From contig NZ_CP162414.1 in assembly GCF_040932005.1 (NCBI RefSeq), positions 87,001 through 151,000 of the forward strand: DNA of 64,000 nt, given 5' to 3'. A program made the translations under genes and the position numbers. A model generated the notes under the pieces. It did no database searches and was not told the DNA's origin. It saw only the letters and a program-made list of their open reading frames with translations. The stretch's first letter is position 1. Every line of letters starts with the position of its first letter. The stretch is from Aestuariibius sp. HNIBRBA575 (GTDB lineage: Bacteria; Pseudomonadota; Alphaproteobacteria; Rhodobacterales; Rhodobacteraceae). Positions 52,676 to 62,031 of the stretch are shown here, piece after piece.

Positions 52676-54592
52676 GTGGTGCTGACTTGGATTGATCTTA
52701 ATGGTTACATCCGAAACCGGACAGGTTTGCAGAAGCAAGCTATCCTGATTTCTGTTGACCTGATGATGATCGTGATCGCATTTGGCACAACGATTGCATT
52801 GACCCACCCATGGGCTGTTTTTGCGGAAATCGCAGTTCAATGGAAAAGCTGGAGCACCTACCTCTTTATACTTGTGTGCCTCGGGGCGAGCTTTTCGATC
52901 TTGCTGGACCTGCATCGCGTCAAGCTAAAATCCTACGAATTACAATCGGTTATGCGAACCGCAGCCAGTGCCGGACTTGTTGGGTTATTTGGCGCGTTGA
53001 CCAGTATGTTCTTAGACAATCCATTGGTGAACATGTCAGACATGTTTATCTTTTCGATGGTTCTGACAATCTATTCTGTGGGCGCACGTATCATGATGCG
53101 CCACCTGACATTAGAAAGCTACCTAAAGGCGCAAACCCGAAAACGCGTTTTGATTTATGGGGCTGGGAACACCGGTGTACAGCTCGCCGCTGCGTTGAAA
53201 ACAGATGATTCCCTTGAAGCTGTGGCATTTGTTGATGACAACCTAACGCTTCAAAAAATGGTTGTGTCCAACATGCCGGTATATTCGCCAGTCCGGTTGG
53301 AAGCGCTGATTTCAAAGAAAGAAATCGATATGGTCATCCTTGCGATGCCATCAATTTCACGACCGAAACAGTCCCGCATCGCGCGCAAGTTAGAAGATAT
53401 GGGATGCGAAGTGAGCATGCTTCCTTCGTTCGTTTCGTTGATCAGCGAGGGTGATCGGGATTTGATCAAACGCGTTCAACCCGTTGATCCCATTGAGTAT
53501 TTGAACCGAACGGGTTTAGAACACGACATCAAAAATCTGTGTGACATTTATGGTGGCCGGTCGGTCATGGTCACGGGGGCGGGCGGATCAATTGGGTCTG
53601 AGCTATGCCGCCAAATTCTGGCGTGCCGTCCCAAAGAACTGGTGTTGTTTGAAATCGGTGAACATGCGCTCTATCAGATTGAGCGCGAGCTGAGGGATCT
53701 GGTCGGAACGACAGGCGTTAAAATTCGATCTGTTTTGGGGTCGATCACCGACGAATCAACCGTTCGCCGCGTCCTTAGCCAATATGGGGTCGAAATTGTT
53801 CTGCATGCCGCAGCTTACAAACATGTGCCCATGGTCGAACGCAACATGTTGGTTGGTGTGCGCAACAACGTTTTGGGCACCAAAATCCTCGCTGATGCGG
53901 CGCGCGATGCAAAGGTTAGCCACTTTATTCTGGTTTCCACAGACAAAGCGGTGCGTCCGACGAATGTCATGGGCGCGTCAAAACGCTTGGCTGAACTCGT
54001 GATCCAAGATTTGGCAACGCGTGCGGATGAAACCCGGTTTGGGATGGTTCGTTTTGGGAATGTATTGGGATCATCAGGGTCAGTTATCCCGCTATTTGAA
54101 GAGCAGATTTCCCGTGGCGGTCCGGTCACTCTGACCCATAGTGAAATTTCGCGGTTTTTTATGACCATTGGCGAAGCGGCGCGCTTGGTTCTGATGGCGG
54201 GCGACTATACCCAAGGTGGGGAAGTGTTTGTTTTGGATATGGGTGAACGTATTCAGATCCAGAAATTGGCACGTCAGATGATCGAACGCGCTGGGTATTC
54301 TGTCCGGGATGCCCGCACCCCAGATGGCGATATTGAAATTGTGATTACCGGGCTGCGGCCGGGTGAAAAACTACACGAAGAACTGTTGATCGGCACCGAA
54401 ACGCAGCCAACCGGGCATCCGAAAATTTTGTGCGCCCAAGAAGAGCGGCTATCCGAGATTGAGATGGCCACTGCGATTCGTGCGCTTCAAACGGCGGTGA
54501 TAGAAGGCAACGAAAGTCGCGTAAAAGACGTGATTTGCCGGTGGGTAGCGGGCTATGTGCCGCAAAACGAACTGGACGAAGCGCAAGCCTGA
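52676..54592 (+). CDS. nucleotide-sugar 4,6-dehydratase (CapD/WbpM type)
   Basis: A 638-residue membrane protein: four N-terminal helices (about 23-135), a first Rossmann-like domain with GAGNTG (162-167), and a second SDR domain with GAGGSIG (301-307). STDKAVRPTNVMGASKRLAE shows Met in place of the usual SDR Tyr (Met-x-x-x-Lys), as described for WbpM. These enzymes convert UDP-GlcNAc-type donors to 4-keto-6-deoxy sugars. GTG 52676 follows GAAGGGA. It faces the convergent sugar transferase. Tandem repeats upstream may control it. Confidence 0.9.
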   Translation: MVLTWIDLNGYIRNRTGLQKQAILISVDLMMIVIAFGTTIALTHPWAVFAEIAVQWKSWSTYLFILVCLGASFSILLDLHRVKLKSYELQSVMRTAASAGLVGLFGALTSMFLDNPLVNMSDMFIFSMVLTIYSVGARIMMRHLTLESYLKAQTRKRVLIYGAGNTGVQLAAALKTDDSLEAVAFVDDNLTLQKMVVSNMPVYSPVRLEALISKKEIDMVILAMPSISRPKQSRIARKLEDMGCEVSMLPSFVSLISEGDRDLIKRVQPVDPIEYLNRTGLEHDIKNLCDIYGGRSVMVTGAGGSIGSELCRQILACRPKELVLFEIGEHALYQIERELRDLVGTTGVKIRSVLGSITDESTVRRVLSQYGVEIVLHAAAYKHVPMVERNMLVGVRNNVLGTKILADAARDAKVSHFILVSTDKAVRPTNVMGASKRLAELVIQDLATRADETRFGMVRFGNVLGSSGSVIPLFEEQISRGGPVTLTHSEISRFFMTIGEAARLVLMAGDYTQGGEVFVLDMGERIQIQKLARQMIERAGYSVRDARTPDGDIEIVITGLRPGEKLHEELLIGTETQPTGHPKILCAQEERLSEIEMATAIRALQTAVIEGNESRVKDVICRWVAGYVPQNELDEAQA

Positions 54593-54594
54593 TC

Positions 54595-55206
54595 CTAGCG
54601 ACGACGAAATGGTTGCATTGCGGTTTTTGCAATCAGAACAATGTCAAAGCAAATAGATTGATGTTTCTGATAGATTAAATCCAGACGCGCTTTGCGTGGG
54701 ACGCAGCGGCGGGTGTAGATCACATCTGTTTCAGCGGCTGATTGACTATGACGCAATAGTTTCTCTTCGTGCGCATGGTAATAAAGCGAAGCGAGGCCCG
54801 TAACGCCCGGCCTGTTCATCAACACCTGATTGTAGATTTCCGGGTAACGTTCGACAAAATCGCGCAATGGTGGCCTTGGACCGACAAAGCTCATGTCCCC
54901 ACGAAGAATGTTCCACAATTGCGGGAGCTCATCCAACCGTGTCCGCCTAAGAATATGCCCCAAGTGCGTTATCCGATCGGATTTATTCCCACCCGAGGCG
55001 CCGCTATCCGTCGCGGATGACCGCATCGTGCGAAATTTAACCAAGCGAAAGGCGCGGTCGGGTGAATGCATCCTTTCTGACAGAAACAACACCGGTCGAC
55101 CCTGCAGAATCAGGCACAAAATGCCCACCACCCCGATCGGGACCAAGAGGATGATGCCGAGAATCAACGCCAGCAAAACATCCAGCAGACGTTTGGATAC
55201 CGTCAT
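54595..55206 (-). CDS. undecaprenyl-phosphate sugar transferase (PglC/WbaP-type)
   Basis: A 203-residue polyprenyl-phosphate hexose-1-phosphate transferase. It has an N-terminal membrane helix (LLDVLLALILGIILLVPIGV) and the catalytic region FRLVKFRTMRSS, then LRRTRLDELPQLWNILRGDM and SFVGPRPPLRDFVERYPEIY. It starts glycan repeat synthesis on the lipid carrier. Overlaps the Wza-like gene by one base. It pairs with the exporter and the dehydratase in this cluster. Confidence 0.92.
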   Translation of the reverse strand: MTVSKRLLDVLLALILGIILLVPIGVVGILCLILQGRPVLFLSERMHSPDRAFRLVKFRTMRSSATDSGASGGNKSDRITHLGHILRRTRLDELPQLWNILRGDMSFVGPRPPLRDFVERYPEIYNQVLMNRPGVTGLASLYYHAHEEKLLRHSQSAAETDVIYTRRCVPRKARLDLIYQKHQSICFDIVLIAKTAMQPFRRR

Positions 55207-56312
55207 TACAGTCGGCTAGCGAGCCCGAGCGCGCTTCCCAAGAGTTGGAAAACTGTCTGCGTCGCAGTAATCGGGCTTTCTGTTGCGTAAACCAAATCAC
55301 CGGATTGAATTTCAAATTGGCCGGCGCTGAACAAGCCATCCGCAGACGTCAAATCCAACGTGAACACAACACGCGAATGGGTCGGGCCAGAGCCGTCTTG
55401 GCGAATATGAGACGTTGAATATTGGCGCAAAATCAGGATGCCCTGTGGATTTGCACGTGTGTCAGCCACACCGCCGATGACCGACAATGCCTCGAGTGCG
55501 GAAATGTCGGATTTCGTAAAATCGTGGCGCGCTTCGGACCCAGCAGCGCCCAAAGACAGGAAGAAACGTTCATCTTCTTCCACATAGACTTTGTCGCCGC
55601 CAACCAAGGTTGTATCCAGCCCCGGATTATCCAATAGGCGGGCCATCGAAATCCCATAAAGATTGCTGCCACGTTGCAGACGAACCTGCGGATTGTTGAA
55701 ACTGGTCACTGCACCGCCGCCGTCAGATATCAGCGACAAAATCGAATAGTTCCGATCTGGCATCGGGTATGTCCCAGGGGCAGAAACCCCGCCGACCAGA
55801 CTGACCGTGTTTTGTCGTCCTTCCTGAACTTCTAGTTGGACCTGCGCGGACGGTGTTACCTCTATGTATTTGTTTTCAATCGTTTCTCGCGCGTGTTGGG
55901 GGCTCATCCCGGATATGCGTTGTGACCCAACATAAGGCAGAAAAACCGTCCCAGAGGATGAAACGCGCATCGGTTCAAGCGTAACAAACCGCTGGCCCGG
56001 GCTGGTCAAAAGCCCGTTTTCTTCGTTGCTCCAGATGGTAATTGAAACGACGTCGCCTGCGGCAATAATCCGATTGGCGGCCTGCGGCGTCCGGTCTATC
56101 CAGCTCAGACGTGAGGGGCCAATCTGGGGCCAGTTTGCAAACTGAGGCAGGCTGTCACGTGTGACGATTTCAACGGCAAAATCACGGATTTCTTCTGGGT
56201 CATCCTGAGATCCGAGAACCTCACTTTGAAAACCTGCACCGCGTGGCAAAGAGCAAGCTGTCAGCACAAAGCTGAGCGCGGCGATGATTAGGATTACCGG
56301 TTTTAATTGCAT
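55206..56312 (-). CDS. polysaccharide export outer-membrane protein (Wza-type)
   Basis: A 368-residue lipoprotein: lipobox LTAC (Cys about 20) in LSFVLTACSLPRG, an export-family domain with AAGDVVSITIWSNEENGL and SSSGTVFLPYVGSQRISGMS, and SLBB-type domains (SLVGGVSAPGTYPMPDRNYS). It forms the outer-membrane exit for capsule or exopolysaccharide. GGGGGGTGAGAGA precedes ATG 56312. Its partner (Wzc/BY-kinase) is not in the window. Confidence 0.9.
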   Translation of the reverse strand: MQLKPVILIIAALSFVLTACSLPRGAGFQSEVLGSQDDPEEIRDFAVEIVTRDSLPQFANWPQIGPSRLSWIDRTPQAANRIIAAGDVVSITIWSNEENGLLTSPGQRFVTLEPMRVSSSGTVFLPYVGSQRISGMSPQHARETIENKYIEVTPSAQVQLEVQEGRQNTVSLVGGVSAPGTYPMPDRNYSILSLISDGGGAVTSFNNPQVRLQRGSNLYGISMARLLDNPGLDTTLVGGDKVYVEEDERFFLSLGAAGSEARHDFTKSDISALEALSVIGGVADTRANPQGILILRQYSTSHIRQDGSGPTHSRVVFTLDLTSADGLFSAGQFEIQSGDLVYATESPITATQTVFQLLGSALGLASRL

Positions 56313-56416
56313 TCTCTCACCCCCCAGTGATGACAGAATTGCTATCGTTATCTCGTCAGAAAAGAAAGCGATATCCGCCCCCCGCGACCCTATTCAGCCA
56401 CAAGGTGTTGCGCAAA

Positions 56417-57331
56417 TTACTTTTGGGCGTCTTGTCCGATATGGGATTCGCCGCGTGCCGCTGACAGCGCCATTTGCTTTTGACGTTCGCGAAAACGATC
56501 TTTGTCAAAGTCAGAGGTTTCATGTGCGCATTGATGGCAGGACACCCCTTGTTCGAATTCAGGGCGTTCTTTGTCAGAGGGTAAAATGGGTCTGCGGCAG
56601 GCATGGCACAATTCATGCGGCCCTTCGCTTAGGCCGTGACCAACCGAGACGCGTGCATCAAACACGAAACATTCACCGTTCCATTTGCTGTCCTCCTGAG
56701 GCACCTCTTCTAGGTATTTCAGGATGCCTCCCTTTAGGTGGAATACGTCTTCGACGCCCTGACCCAATAGGTAGTTCGTGGATTTTTCGCACCGAATGCC
56801 GCCGGTACAAAACATCGCGATACGTTTGTTGTGGAACCGGTCTTTGTTGGCTTCCCACCATGCGGGAAATTCCCGAAAGCTGGCCGTTTCAGGGTCCACA
56901 GCACCCTCAAAGGTGCCGATGCCCACTTCGTAATCGTTGCGTGTGTCAATCACGGCCACATCCGGCGCGCTGATCAATTCATTCCAGTCCTCAGGCGCAA
57001 CATAATGTCCCACTTTGGCCAGTGGATCGATATCCGGCTGGCCCATTGTGACGATTTCCTTTTTCAGCCGCACTTTCATACGAATAAAAGGCTTTACGCT
57101 TGCGGTGCTTTCTTTCCATTCGAAATCCGCGCAGCCGGGCAGGGATTGGATATGGGCGATCAACGTATCAATGCCGTTGCGATCCCCCGCAACGGTGCCG
57201 TTAATGCCTTCCTTGGCCAGCAAAAGCGTACCGTTGATCCCGTTGGCTTGGCACACAGCCAGCAACGGATCCTTAATGGCGGCAGGATCAGGGAAAGGGG
57301 TGAAATGATAGAGTGCTGCGACGATATACAT
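56417..57331 (-). CDS. trhO: rhodanese-related tRNA hydroxylase TrhO
   Basis: A 304-residue protein: N-terminal acylphosphatase-like domain (LLLAKEGINGTVAGDRNGI), central rhodanese domain with active-site Cys175 in AMFCTGGIRCEKS (also Cys181), and a Cys-rich C-terminus (CHACRRPILPSD ... SCHQC) that may hold zinc. TrhO/YceA hydroxylates U34 in tRNA. Length and domain order fit. The spaced Cys pairs are an extension seen in many proteobacterial members. Confidence 0.9.
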   Translation of the reverse strand: MYIVAALYHFTPFPDPAAIKDPLLAVCQANGINGTLLLAKEGINGTVAGDRNGIDTLIAHIQSLPGCADFEWKESTASVKPFIRMKVRLKKEIVTMGQPDIDPLAKVGHYVAPEDWNELISAPDVAVIDTRNDYEVGIGTFEGAVDPETASFREFPAWWEANKDRFHNKRIAMFCTGGIRCEKSTNYLLGQGVEDVFHLKGGILKYLEEVPQEDSKWNGECFVFDARVSVGHGLSEGPHELCHACRRPILPSDKERPEFEQGVSCHQCAHETSDFDKDRFRERQKQMALSAARGESHIGQDAQK

Positions 57332-57372
57332 ATTTTCGCTCTACTCCTGTTGTCCCTTGTTTACAAGGCGCT

Positions 57373-58596
57373 TTAACGTCGCGCCGAGGCCAATGCCAAC
57401 CCGTCAACAACGGCGGTGAAAACTTCGGATGTTTCGGGGGTTGCAGTGGGAAATAGAGTTTCAATCTTTGTTCGGATCACGTCAAGCAAACTAGACCCGC
57501 CCACATAAATCACTCGTTCGATCGAGGTTGCAGGAACGCCGGAATCCGCCAGCGTTTCGAGGGCGCATTCAGCGATTTCATCCGCGTAGCCGGTGATTTC
57601 GGCCTGCATCGCGTCCCGCAGCAACGTGGCTGTTAACCCTTTTTCGATGGGCCCCAGATCAATCGTACCGTCTGATCCGCCATTGGCCTGAATTTTCCCA
57701 GCCTCAACCGCATAGGCGATGTCATGTCCCAGATGCATTTCCAACACATCCCCCAATCGCCCAAACAATTTTGGGGATTTTGCCAATCGTTGCCATTTCT
57801 GGACGTCACGCAGCAGCGCCGGATTGTAAACAAAGGTGATTTTTTCCCAAGTCGCCAAATCCTGAAACAAAGACCGCGGCGCAGTGTGGCTGCCGGGGCC
57901 CATTTCATTGCCAATCTCTGCGCCATATCCCAGCAACGGCATCGCATGCGCGAGGCTGATCGCTTTGTCAAAATCAGTGCCGCCAACGCGAATCCCGCGA
58001 CTGGCCAGGACCTGTGTTTGGTCCCCAACGCGATCACAAATGGTAAAATCCGACGTCCCCCCGCCGATATCGACGATCAATACACGCCCGGTGCCACCAA
58101 CCGCCAGCGCTGCGGCCTCTGGCTCTGGTAGAAACGTGACAGACTTAAAGCCAGCCAGCAGATATGCCTCTTGGAGGTCAATCTGCGCCTGTTCGTTTCG
58201 GCTGTCAGATTTGGAATGAAACCGAACCGGACGCCCGGATAGGGCGTGATCGTAGGTCTGGTAGGTTTCCTTTTCAGCGCGTGTTTTGATCTCGTGTAAA
58301 AATCGCGCAATCACTTCGATCAGAGTTAGACGTTCGTTGAAAAACTGCCGACGTTCACGTGCCAGATTTGTGCCAAGGATGCTTTTGAGCGACCGCATGA
58401 AACGGCCATCTTGGCCTTCTATCATGGCGCGCGCCGCTGAACGTCCATAAAGCGTATTGCCGTTCGAAAAATCCAGAAAGATCGCCGTGGGCAACGTTTG
58501 TTCACCCGGCTCCATCGGGATCACATAAGGGGCGCCATTTACCGCGACACCTGCCGCCGTATTTGAGGTCCCAAAATCAATACCCAGAACTGCCAT
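57373..58596 (-). CDS. Hsp70-family chaperone-like protein (YegD type)
   Basis: A 407-residue protein with the actin/Hsp70 phosphate loops AVLGIDFGTSNTAAGVAVNG at the start, VLIVDIGGGTSDFTICDR in the middle and VIYVGGSSLLDVIRTKIETL near the end. It lacks the C-terminal substrate-binding domain of DnaK, as do YegD-type proteins. The client is unknown. It is 41 bases upstream of trhO on the same strand and divergent from pncA. Confidence 0.85.
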   Translation of the reverse strand: MAVLGIDFGTSNTAAGVAVNGAPYVIPMEPGEQTLPTAIFLDFSNGNTLYGRSAARAMIEGQDGRFMRSLKSILGTNLARERRQFFNERLTLIEVIARFLHEIKTRAEKETYQTYDHALSGRPVRFHSKSDSRNEQAQIDLQEAYLLAGFKSVTFLPEPEAAALAVGGTGRVLIVDIGGGTSDFTICDRVGDQTQVLASRGIRVGGTDFDKAISLAHAMPLLGYGAEIGNEMGPGSHTAPRSLFQDLATWEKITFVYNPALLRDVQKWQRLAKSPKLFGRLGDVLEMHLGHDIAYAVEAGKIQANGGSDGTIDLGPIEKGLTATLLRDAMQAEITGYADEIAECALETLADSGVPATSIERVIYVGGSSLLDVIRTKIETLFPTATPETSEVFTAVVDGLALASARR

Positions 58597-58705
58597 GTGA
58601 CCACCCCTATTTCAAAGAAGTGGGTGTTTATGAGGAATGTCGCATGGATGCAATTGTGCCTATGCGGCAATCGTCGCAAAATGCCACGAAACCAAGGAGA
58701 ATCCC

Positions 58706-59299
58706 ATGTCCCGCGCCCTGATCGTGATTGATGTTCAAAATGACTTTTGCCCCGGCGGCGCGTTAGCCGTTCCAGAAGGCGACCTGATTGTCCCCGGGAT
58801 TAACACCAAAATGTCGGGTTTTGACGTTGTTGTGCTCACTCAGGACTGGCACCCGGCGGGTCATTCTTCGTTCGCCTCTTCGCATGACGGAAAATCCCCG
58901 TATGACATGATCGATATGCCTTATGGATCGCAGGTTCTTTGGCCAGATCATTGTGTGCAGTCCAGCATGGGCAGCGCATTTCACGCGGGACTGCGCCAAG
59001 ATGGCGATTTGATCATCCGCAAAGGTTTTAACCCGGCGATAGATAGCTATTCGGCGTTTTTCGAAAACGATCAAACGACACCCACAGGATTAGAAGGGTA
59101 TCTACGCAACCGAAACATCACCGCGTTGACGATGGTCGGGTTGGCGACTGATTTTTGTGTGAACTACTCGGCTCTGGACGCGGCAAAGCTGGGTTTTGAT
59201 GTCGTTGTGGATCTAGAGCTTTGTCGCGCGATTGACCTAAACGGGTCGCTTGAATCCGCAATGTCAGACATGAAATCCGCCGGTGTGCAATTCGCCTAA
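58706..59299 (+). CDS. pncA: nicotinamidase
   Basis: A 197-residue isochorismatase-fold hydrolase. MSRALIVIDVQNDFCPGGAL carries the catalytic Asp (about 9), TQDWHPAGHSSF and LWPDHCVQ the metal-site residues, and VGLATDFCVNYSALDAAKL the catalytic Cys. It converts nicotinamide to nicotinate for NAD salvage. I start at ATG 58706, after AAGGAGAATCCC. It precedes pncB on the same strand. Confidence 0.94.
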   Translation: MSRALIVIDVQNDFCPGGALAVPEGDLIVPGINTKMSGFDVVVLTQDWHPAGHSSFASSHDGKSPYDMIDMPYGSQVLWPDHCVQSSMGSAFHAGLRQDGDLIIRKGFNPAIDSYSAFFENDQTTPTGLEGYLRNRNITALTMVGLATDFCVNYSALDAAKLGFDVVVDLELCRAIDLNGSLESAMSDMKSAGVQFA

Positions 59300-59359
59300 C
59301 CCTTGCATCTTTGGCGTGTCCAATGATCTAAGGATTACATGCAAAGGTTGGAGGATCCG

Positions 59360-60652
59360 ATGGTCGACATTGCAACCCGTGTTTGGAACCACAAATGGAA
59401 GATCGATCCAATCGTTCGATCCTTGATCGACACTGATTTTTATAAGCTGTTGATGTGTCAGTCGGTTTTTCGGAACAAACCTGACACGCAGGTCACATTC
59501 AGCCTGATCAACCGTTCAAAATCAATCCGATTGGCCGATCTGATTGACGAAGGTGAGCTGCGCGAACAACTGGATCACATCCAATCTCTGTCTTTGTCTC
59601 GTGGTGAAAGTACATGGCTGCGCGGGAATACGTTTTATGGCAAGCGTCAGATGTTCCGGCCGGATTTTATGGAATGGTTCGAAAACATGCGGTTGCCGGA
59701 CTATCATCTGGAAAAACGCGATGGGCAATATGAGCTGACCTTCGAAGGGTCTTGGCCAGAAGTGATGCTGTGGGAAATCCCAGCGCTGTCCGTGTTAATG
59801 GAGCTGCGCGGCCGGGCCGTTTTGAACGATATGAAACGGTTCGAGCTTCAGGTTCTGTATGCGCGTGCCATGACCAAGCTTTGGGGAAAGATTGAACAAC
59901 TTCAAAAGGTTGAAGGATTACGCGTCGCTGATTTTGGGACACGCCGTCGCCATTCGTTTTTGTGGCAGGATTGGGCCGTACAGGCGATGGTCGAAGGTTT
60001 GGGCGACAGCTTTACCGGGACGTCAAACTGTTTGATCGCCAAAAATCGCGATTTGGAGGCGATCGGAACAAATGCGCATGAATTGCCGATGGTGTATTCC
60101 GCGCTTGCGCAGGATGACGCGCAATTGGCCCAAGCACCTTATGAGGTTTTGTCCGATTGGCAGGAAGAACACGAAGGTAATTTGCGGATCATTTTGCCCG
60201 ATACTTATGGCACCGAGGGGTTCTTGAAACGGGCCCCGGATTGGTTGGCGGGATGGACGGGCATTCGCATCGATTCTGGCGATCCTGCAACCGGGGCTGA
60301 GGTTGCGATACAATGGTGGAAAGACCGGGGAGAAGACCCAACCCAGAAGTTGGTGATTTTTTCAGACGGATTGGATGCGGATAAAATTATAGAGCTACAA
60401 CAACAGTTTGCAGATCGTGTTCGGGTTGGCTTTGGTTGGGGTACGATGCTGACCAACGATTTTGTTGGGCTCAGCAAGGATGACGCATTGGCGCCATTTT
60501 CGCTGGTCTGCAAAGCAGTGTCTGCCAATGGGCGATCGACCGTTAAACTGTCAGATAATCCGCGCAAAGCGATGGGCGCTGACGGGGAAATCGAGCGTTA
60601 CAAACGGGTTTTTGGTGTGGGCGAACAGCAGGAAATGGACGTGTTGGTCTAA
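59360..60652 (+). CDS. pncB: nicotinate phosphoribosyltransferase
   Basis: A protein of about 430 residues. SLIDTDFYKLLMCQSVFRNK at the start, DFGTRRRHSFLWQDWAVQAM with the active-site region, and FTGTSNCLIAKNR and IRIDSGDPATG with the phosphoribose site are PncB-typical. It joins nicotinate to PRPP in NAD salvage, using nicotinate from PncA. I start at ATG 59360 after GGAGGATCCG; ATG 59339 is a weaker option. Its stop overlaps the convergent ldh-like gene. Confidence 0.93.
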   Translation: MVDIATRVWNHKWKIDPIVRSLIDTDFYKLLMCQSVFRNKPDTQVTFSLINRSKSIRLADLIDEGELREQLDHIQSLSLSRGESTWLRGNTFYGKRQMFRPDFMEWFENMRLPDYHLEKRDGQYELTFEGSWPEVMLWEIPALSVLMELRGRAVLNDMKRFELQVLYARAMTKLWGKIEQLQKVEGLRVADFGTRRRHSFLWQDWAVQAMVEGLGDSFTGTSNCLIAKNRDLEAIGTNAHELPMVYSALAQDDAQLAQAPYEVLSDWQEEHEGNLRIILPDTYGTEGFLKRAPDWLAGWTGIRIDSGDPATGAEVAIQWWKDRGEDPTQKLVIFSDGLDADKIIELQQQFADRVRVGFGWGTMLTNDFVGLSKDDALAPFSLVCKAVSANGRSTVKLSDNPRKAMGADGEIERYKRVFGVGEQQEMDVLV

Positions 60653-61578
60653 GGTTCCAACGCGTCGATTGTTTGTCGCAACAGGGCCGCACTGGCCTTT
60701 AGGCCTGCGGTTTCATCTGCGTTCAAATCCGGCATAAGTTCGGCAACAACCCCCTGCGCCCCGATGATACGTGGGAGGGAACATGCCACGTCATTGACGC
60801 CCAAAACGTCTGACACCACAGACACAGACAGCACAGCCTGTTCGTCTGTGGCAATGGCCTGAACGATCCGCGCCAGCCCGGCCCCGATCCCGTAATAGGT
60901 CGCACCTTTGCCATCGATAATGGTATAGGCGGCGCGGCGCACACCCTGATCGATTTCTGCTCGGATTTCCTCAGTTAATGGCGCCGATACTTGGGCTGCG
61001 AAATCATCAATCGCAACGGACCCGGCGCGCGCATTTGACCAGGCCAAAACTTCTGAATCTCCGTGTTCGCCCAAAACATAGGCGTGTACGGATCGCGGCG
61101 AAATTCCAAGATGCCGTCCAAGTAGCCAGCGAAACCGAGCAGTGTCCAGAATGGTCCCGGACCCAATGACACGGACGCTGGGAAGTCGCGATATCTGCGT
61201 GGCGATCTGGGTCATGATATCCACAGGATTGGAGGCGATTAACAATATTGTGTCGGGCGCGACCTGCATGATCCTGGTAATAACGTCTTGAAATACAGCG
61301 GCATTGCGCGCCAGTAGATCCAGCCGACTTTCGCCGGGTTTTTGGCTGACACCCGCTGCGATGATGACCACGTCAGCGCCATCCAGTGCGCCATATCCGC
61401 CTGATTCAACGATGGTTGAGGACGCAAAAGGTACGGCATGGGCAATGTCTTGGGCCTGCGCGCGGGCCAGATTTTCATCCTGATCAACCAGAACCAATTG
61501 GCTGGCAGTGCCATTCAGAGCCAATGCAAAACCGGCTGAACTGCCGACCATACCCGCGCCAACAATACCGACTTTCAT
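60649..61578 (-). CDS. ldh: L-lactate/malate dehydrogenase-family enzyme, probably L-lactate dehydrogenase
   Basis: A 309-residue NAD-dependent 2-hydroxyacid dehydrogenase with GAGMVGSSAGFALALNGTAS at the NAD site, GTILDTARFRWLLGRHLGI, and the catalytic His in VLGEHGDSEVLAWS. The substrate loop reads GVSQKPGES, with Gln where malate enzymes have Arg, which supports lactate over malate. I start at ATG 61578, after AGGAG; an in-frame ATG two codons earlier lacks the spacing. The end overlaps pncB by 4 bases. Substrate needs testing. Confidence 0.82.
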   Translation of the reverse strand: MKVGIVGAGMVGSSAGFALALNGTASQLVLVDQDENLARAQAQDIAHAVPFASSTIVESGGYGALDGADVVIIAAGVSQKPGESRLDLLARNAAVFQDVITRIMQVAPDTILLIASNPVDIMTQIATQISRLPSVRVIGSGTILDTARFRWLLGRHLGISPRSVHAYVLGEHGDSEVLAWSNARAGSVAIDDFAAQVSAPLTEEIRAEIDQGVRRAAYTIIDGKGATYYGIGAGLARIVQAIATDEQAVLSVSVVSDVLGVNDVACSLPRIIGAQGVVAELMPDLNADETAGLKASAALLRQTIDALEP

Positions 61579-61605
61579 GAGCATCTCCTGTGTGAAATGG
61601 GCGTT

Positions 61606-62031
61606 TTAATCGTCTTCGCCGATTTTCCCACGCATGGCTTTGATCTGACCCCGTTGTTTTTTGGCAGTCACACGCCGACGCTGCGATCCAAGGGTCGGCC
61701 GGGTCGCGATCCGACGTTTGGGACGTTCCAATGATTTCAAAATCAGCTCGACCAATCTTTCGCGTGCAATGTCGCGGTTTCTCGCTTGGGAACGGGTGTC
61801 TTGGACAAAAATGATGATGGCACCATCCGCGGTCCATCGGCGCCCAGCCAAACGGCGCAGCCGGTTTTTAACCGGCTCGGTCAACGCAGGTGAGCGCGCC
61901 GCTTCGAACCGCAATTCAACGGCGGTGGACACTTTGTTAACGTTTTGGCCACCAGGGCCAGAGGCGCGGACGAATTGCTCCGTCAGCTCCCAATCGGCAA
62001 TTGTGATCTGGTCGTTAACTATCAGGGTCAT
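61606..62031 (-). CDS. arfB: alternative ribosome-rescue factor ArfB
   Basis: A 141-residue peptidyl-tRNA hydrolase. The GGQ motif is at residues 27-29 in VRASGPGGQNVNKVSTAVEL, and the C-terminal tail is basic (RRRVTAKKQRGQIKAMRGKI), which enters the ribosome A-site channel. These features fit ArfB/YaeJ rather than a full-length release factor. It frees stalled ribosomes. Its start overlaps the end of the UDP-glucose dehydrogenase gene by 17 bases, and it probably shares its transcript. Confidence 0.92.
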   Translation of the reverse strand: MTLIVNDQITIADWELTEQFVRASGPGGQNVNKVSTAVELRFEAARSPALTEPVKNRLRRLAGRRWTADGAIIIFVQDTRSQARNRDIARERLVELILKSLERPKRRIATRPTLGSQRRRVTAKKQRGQIKAMRGKIGEDD

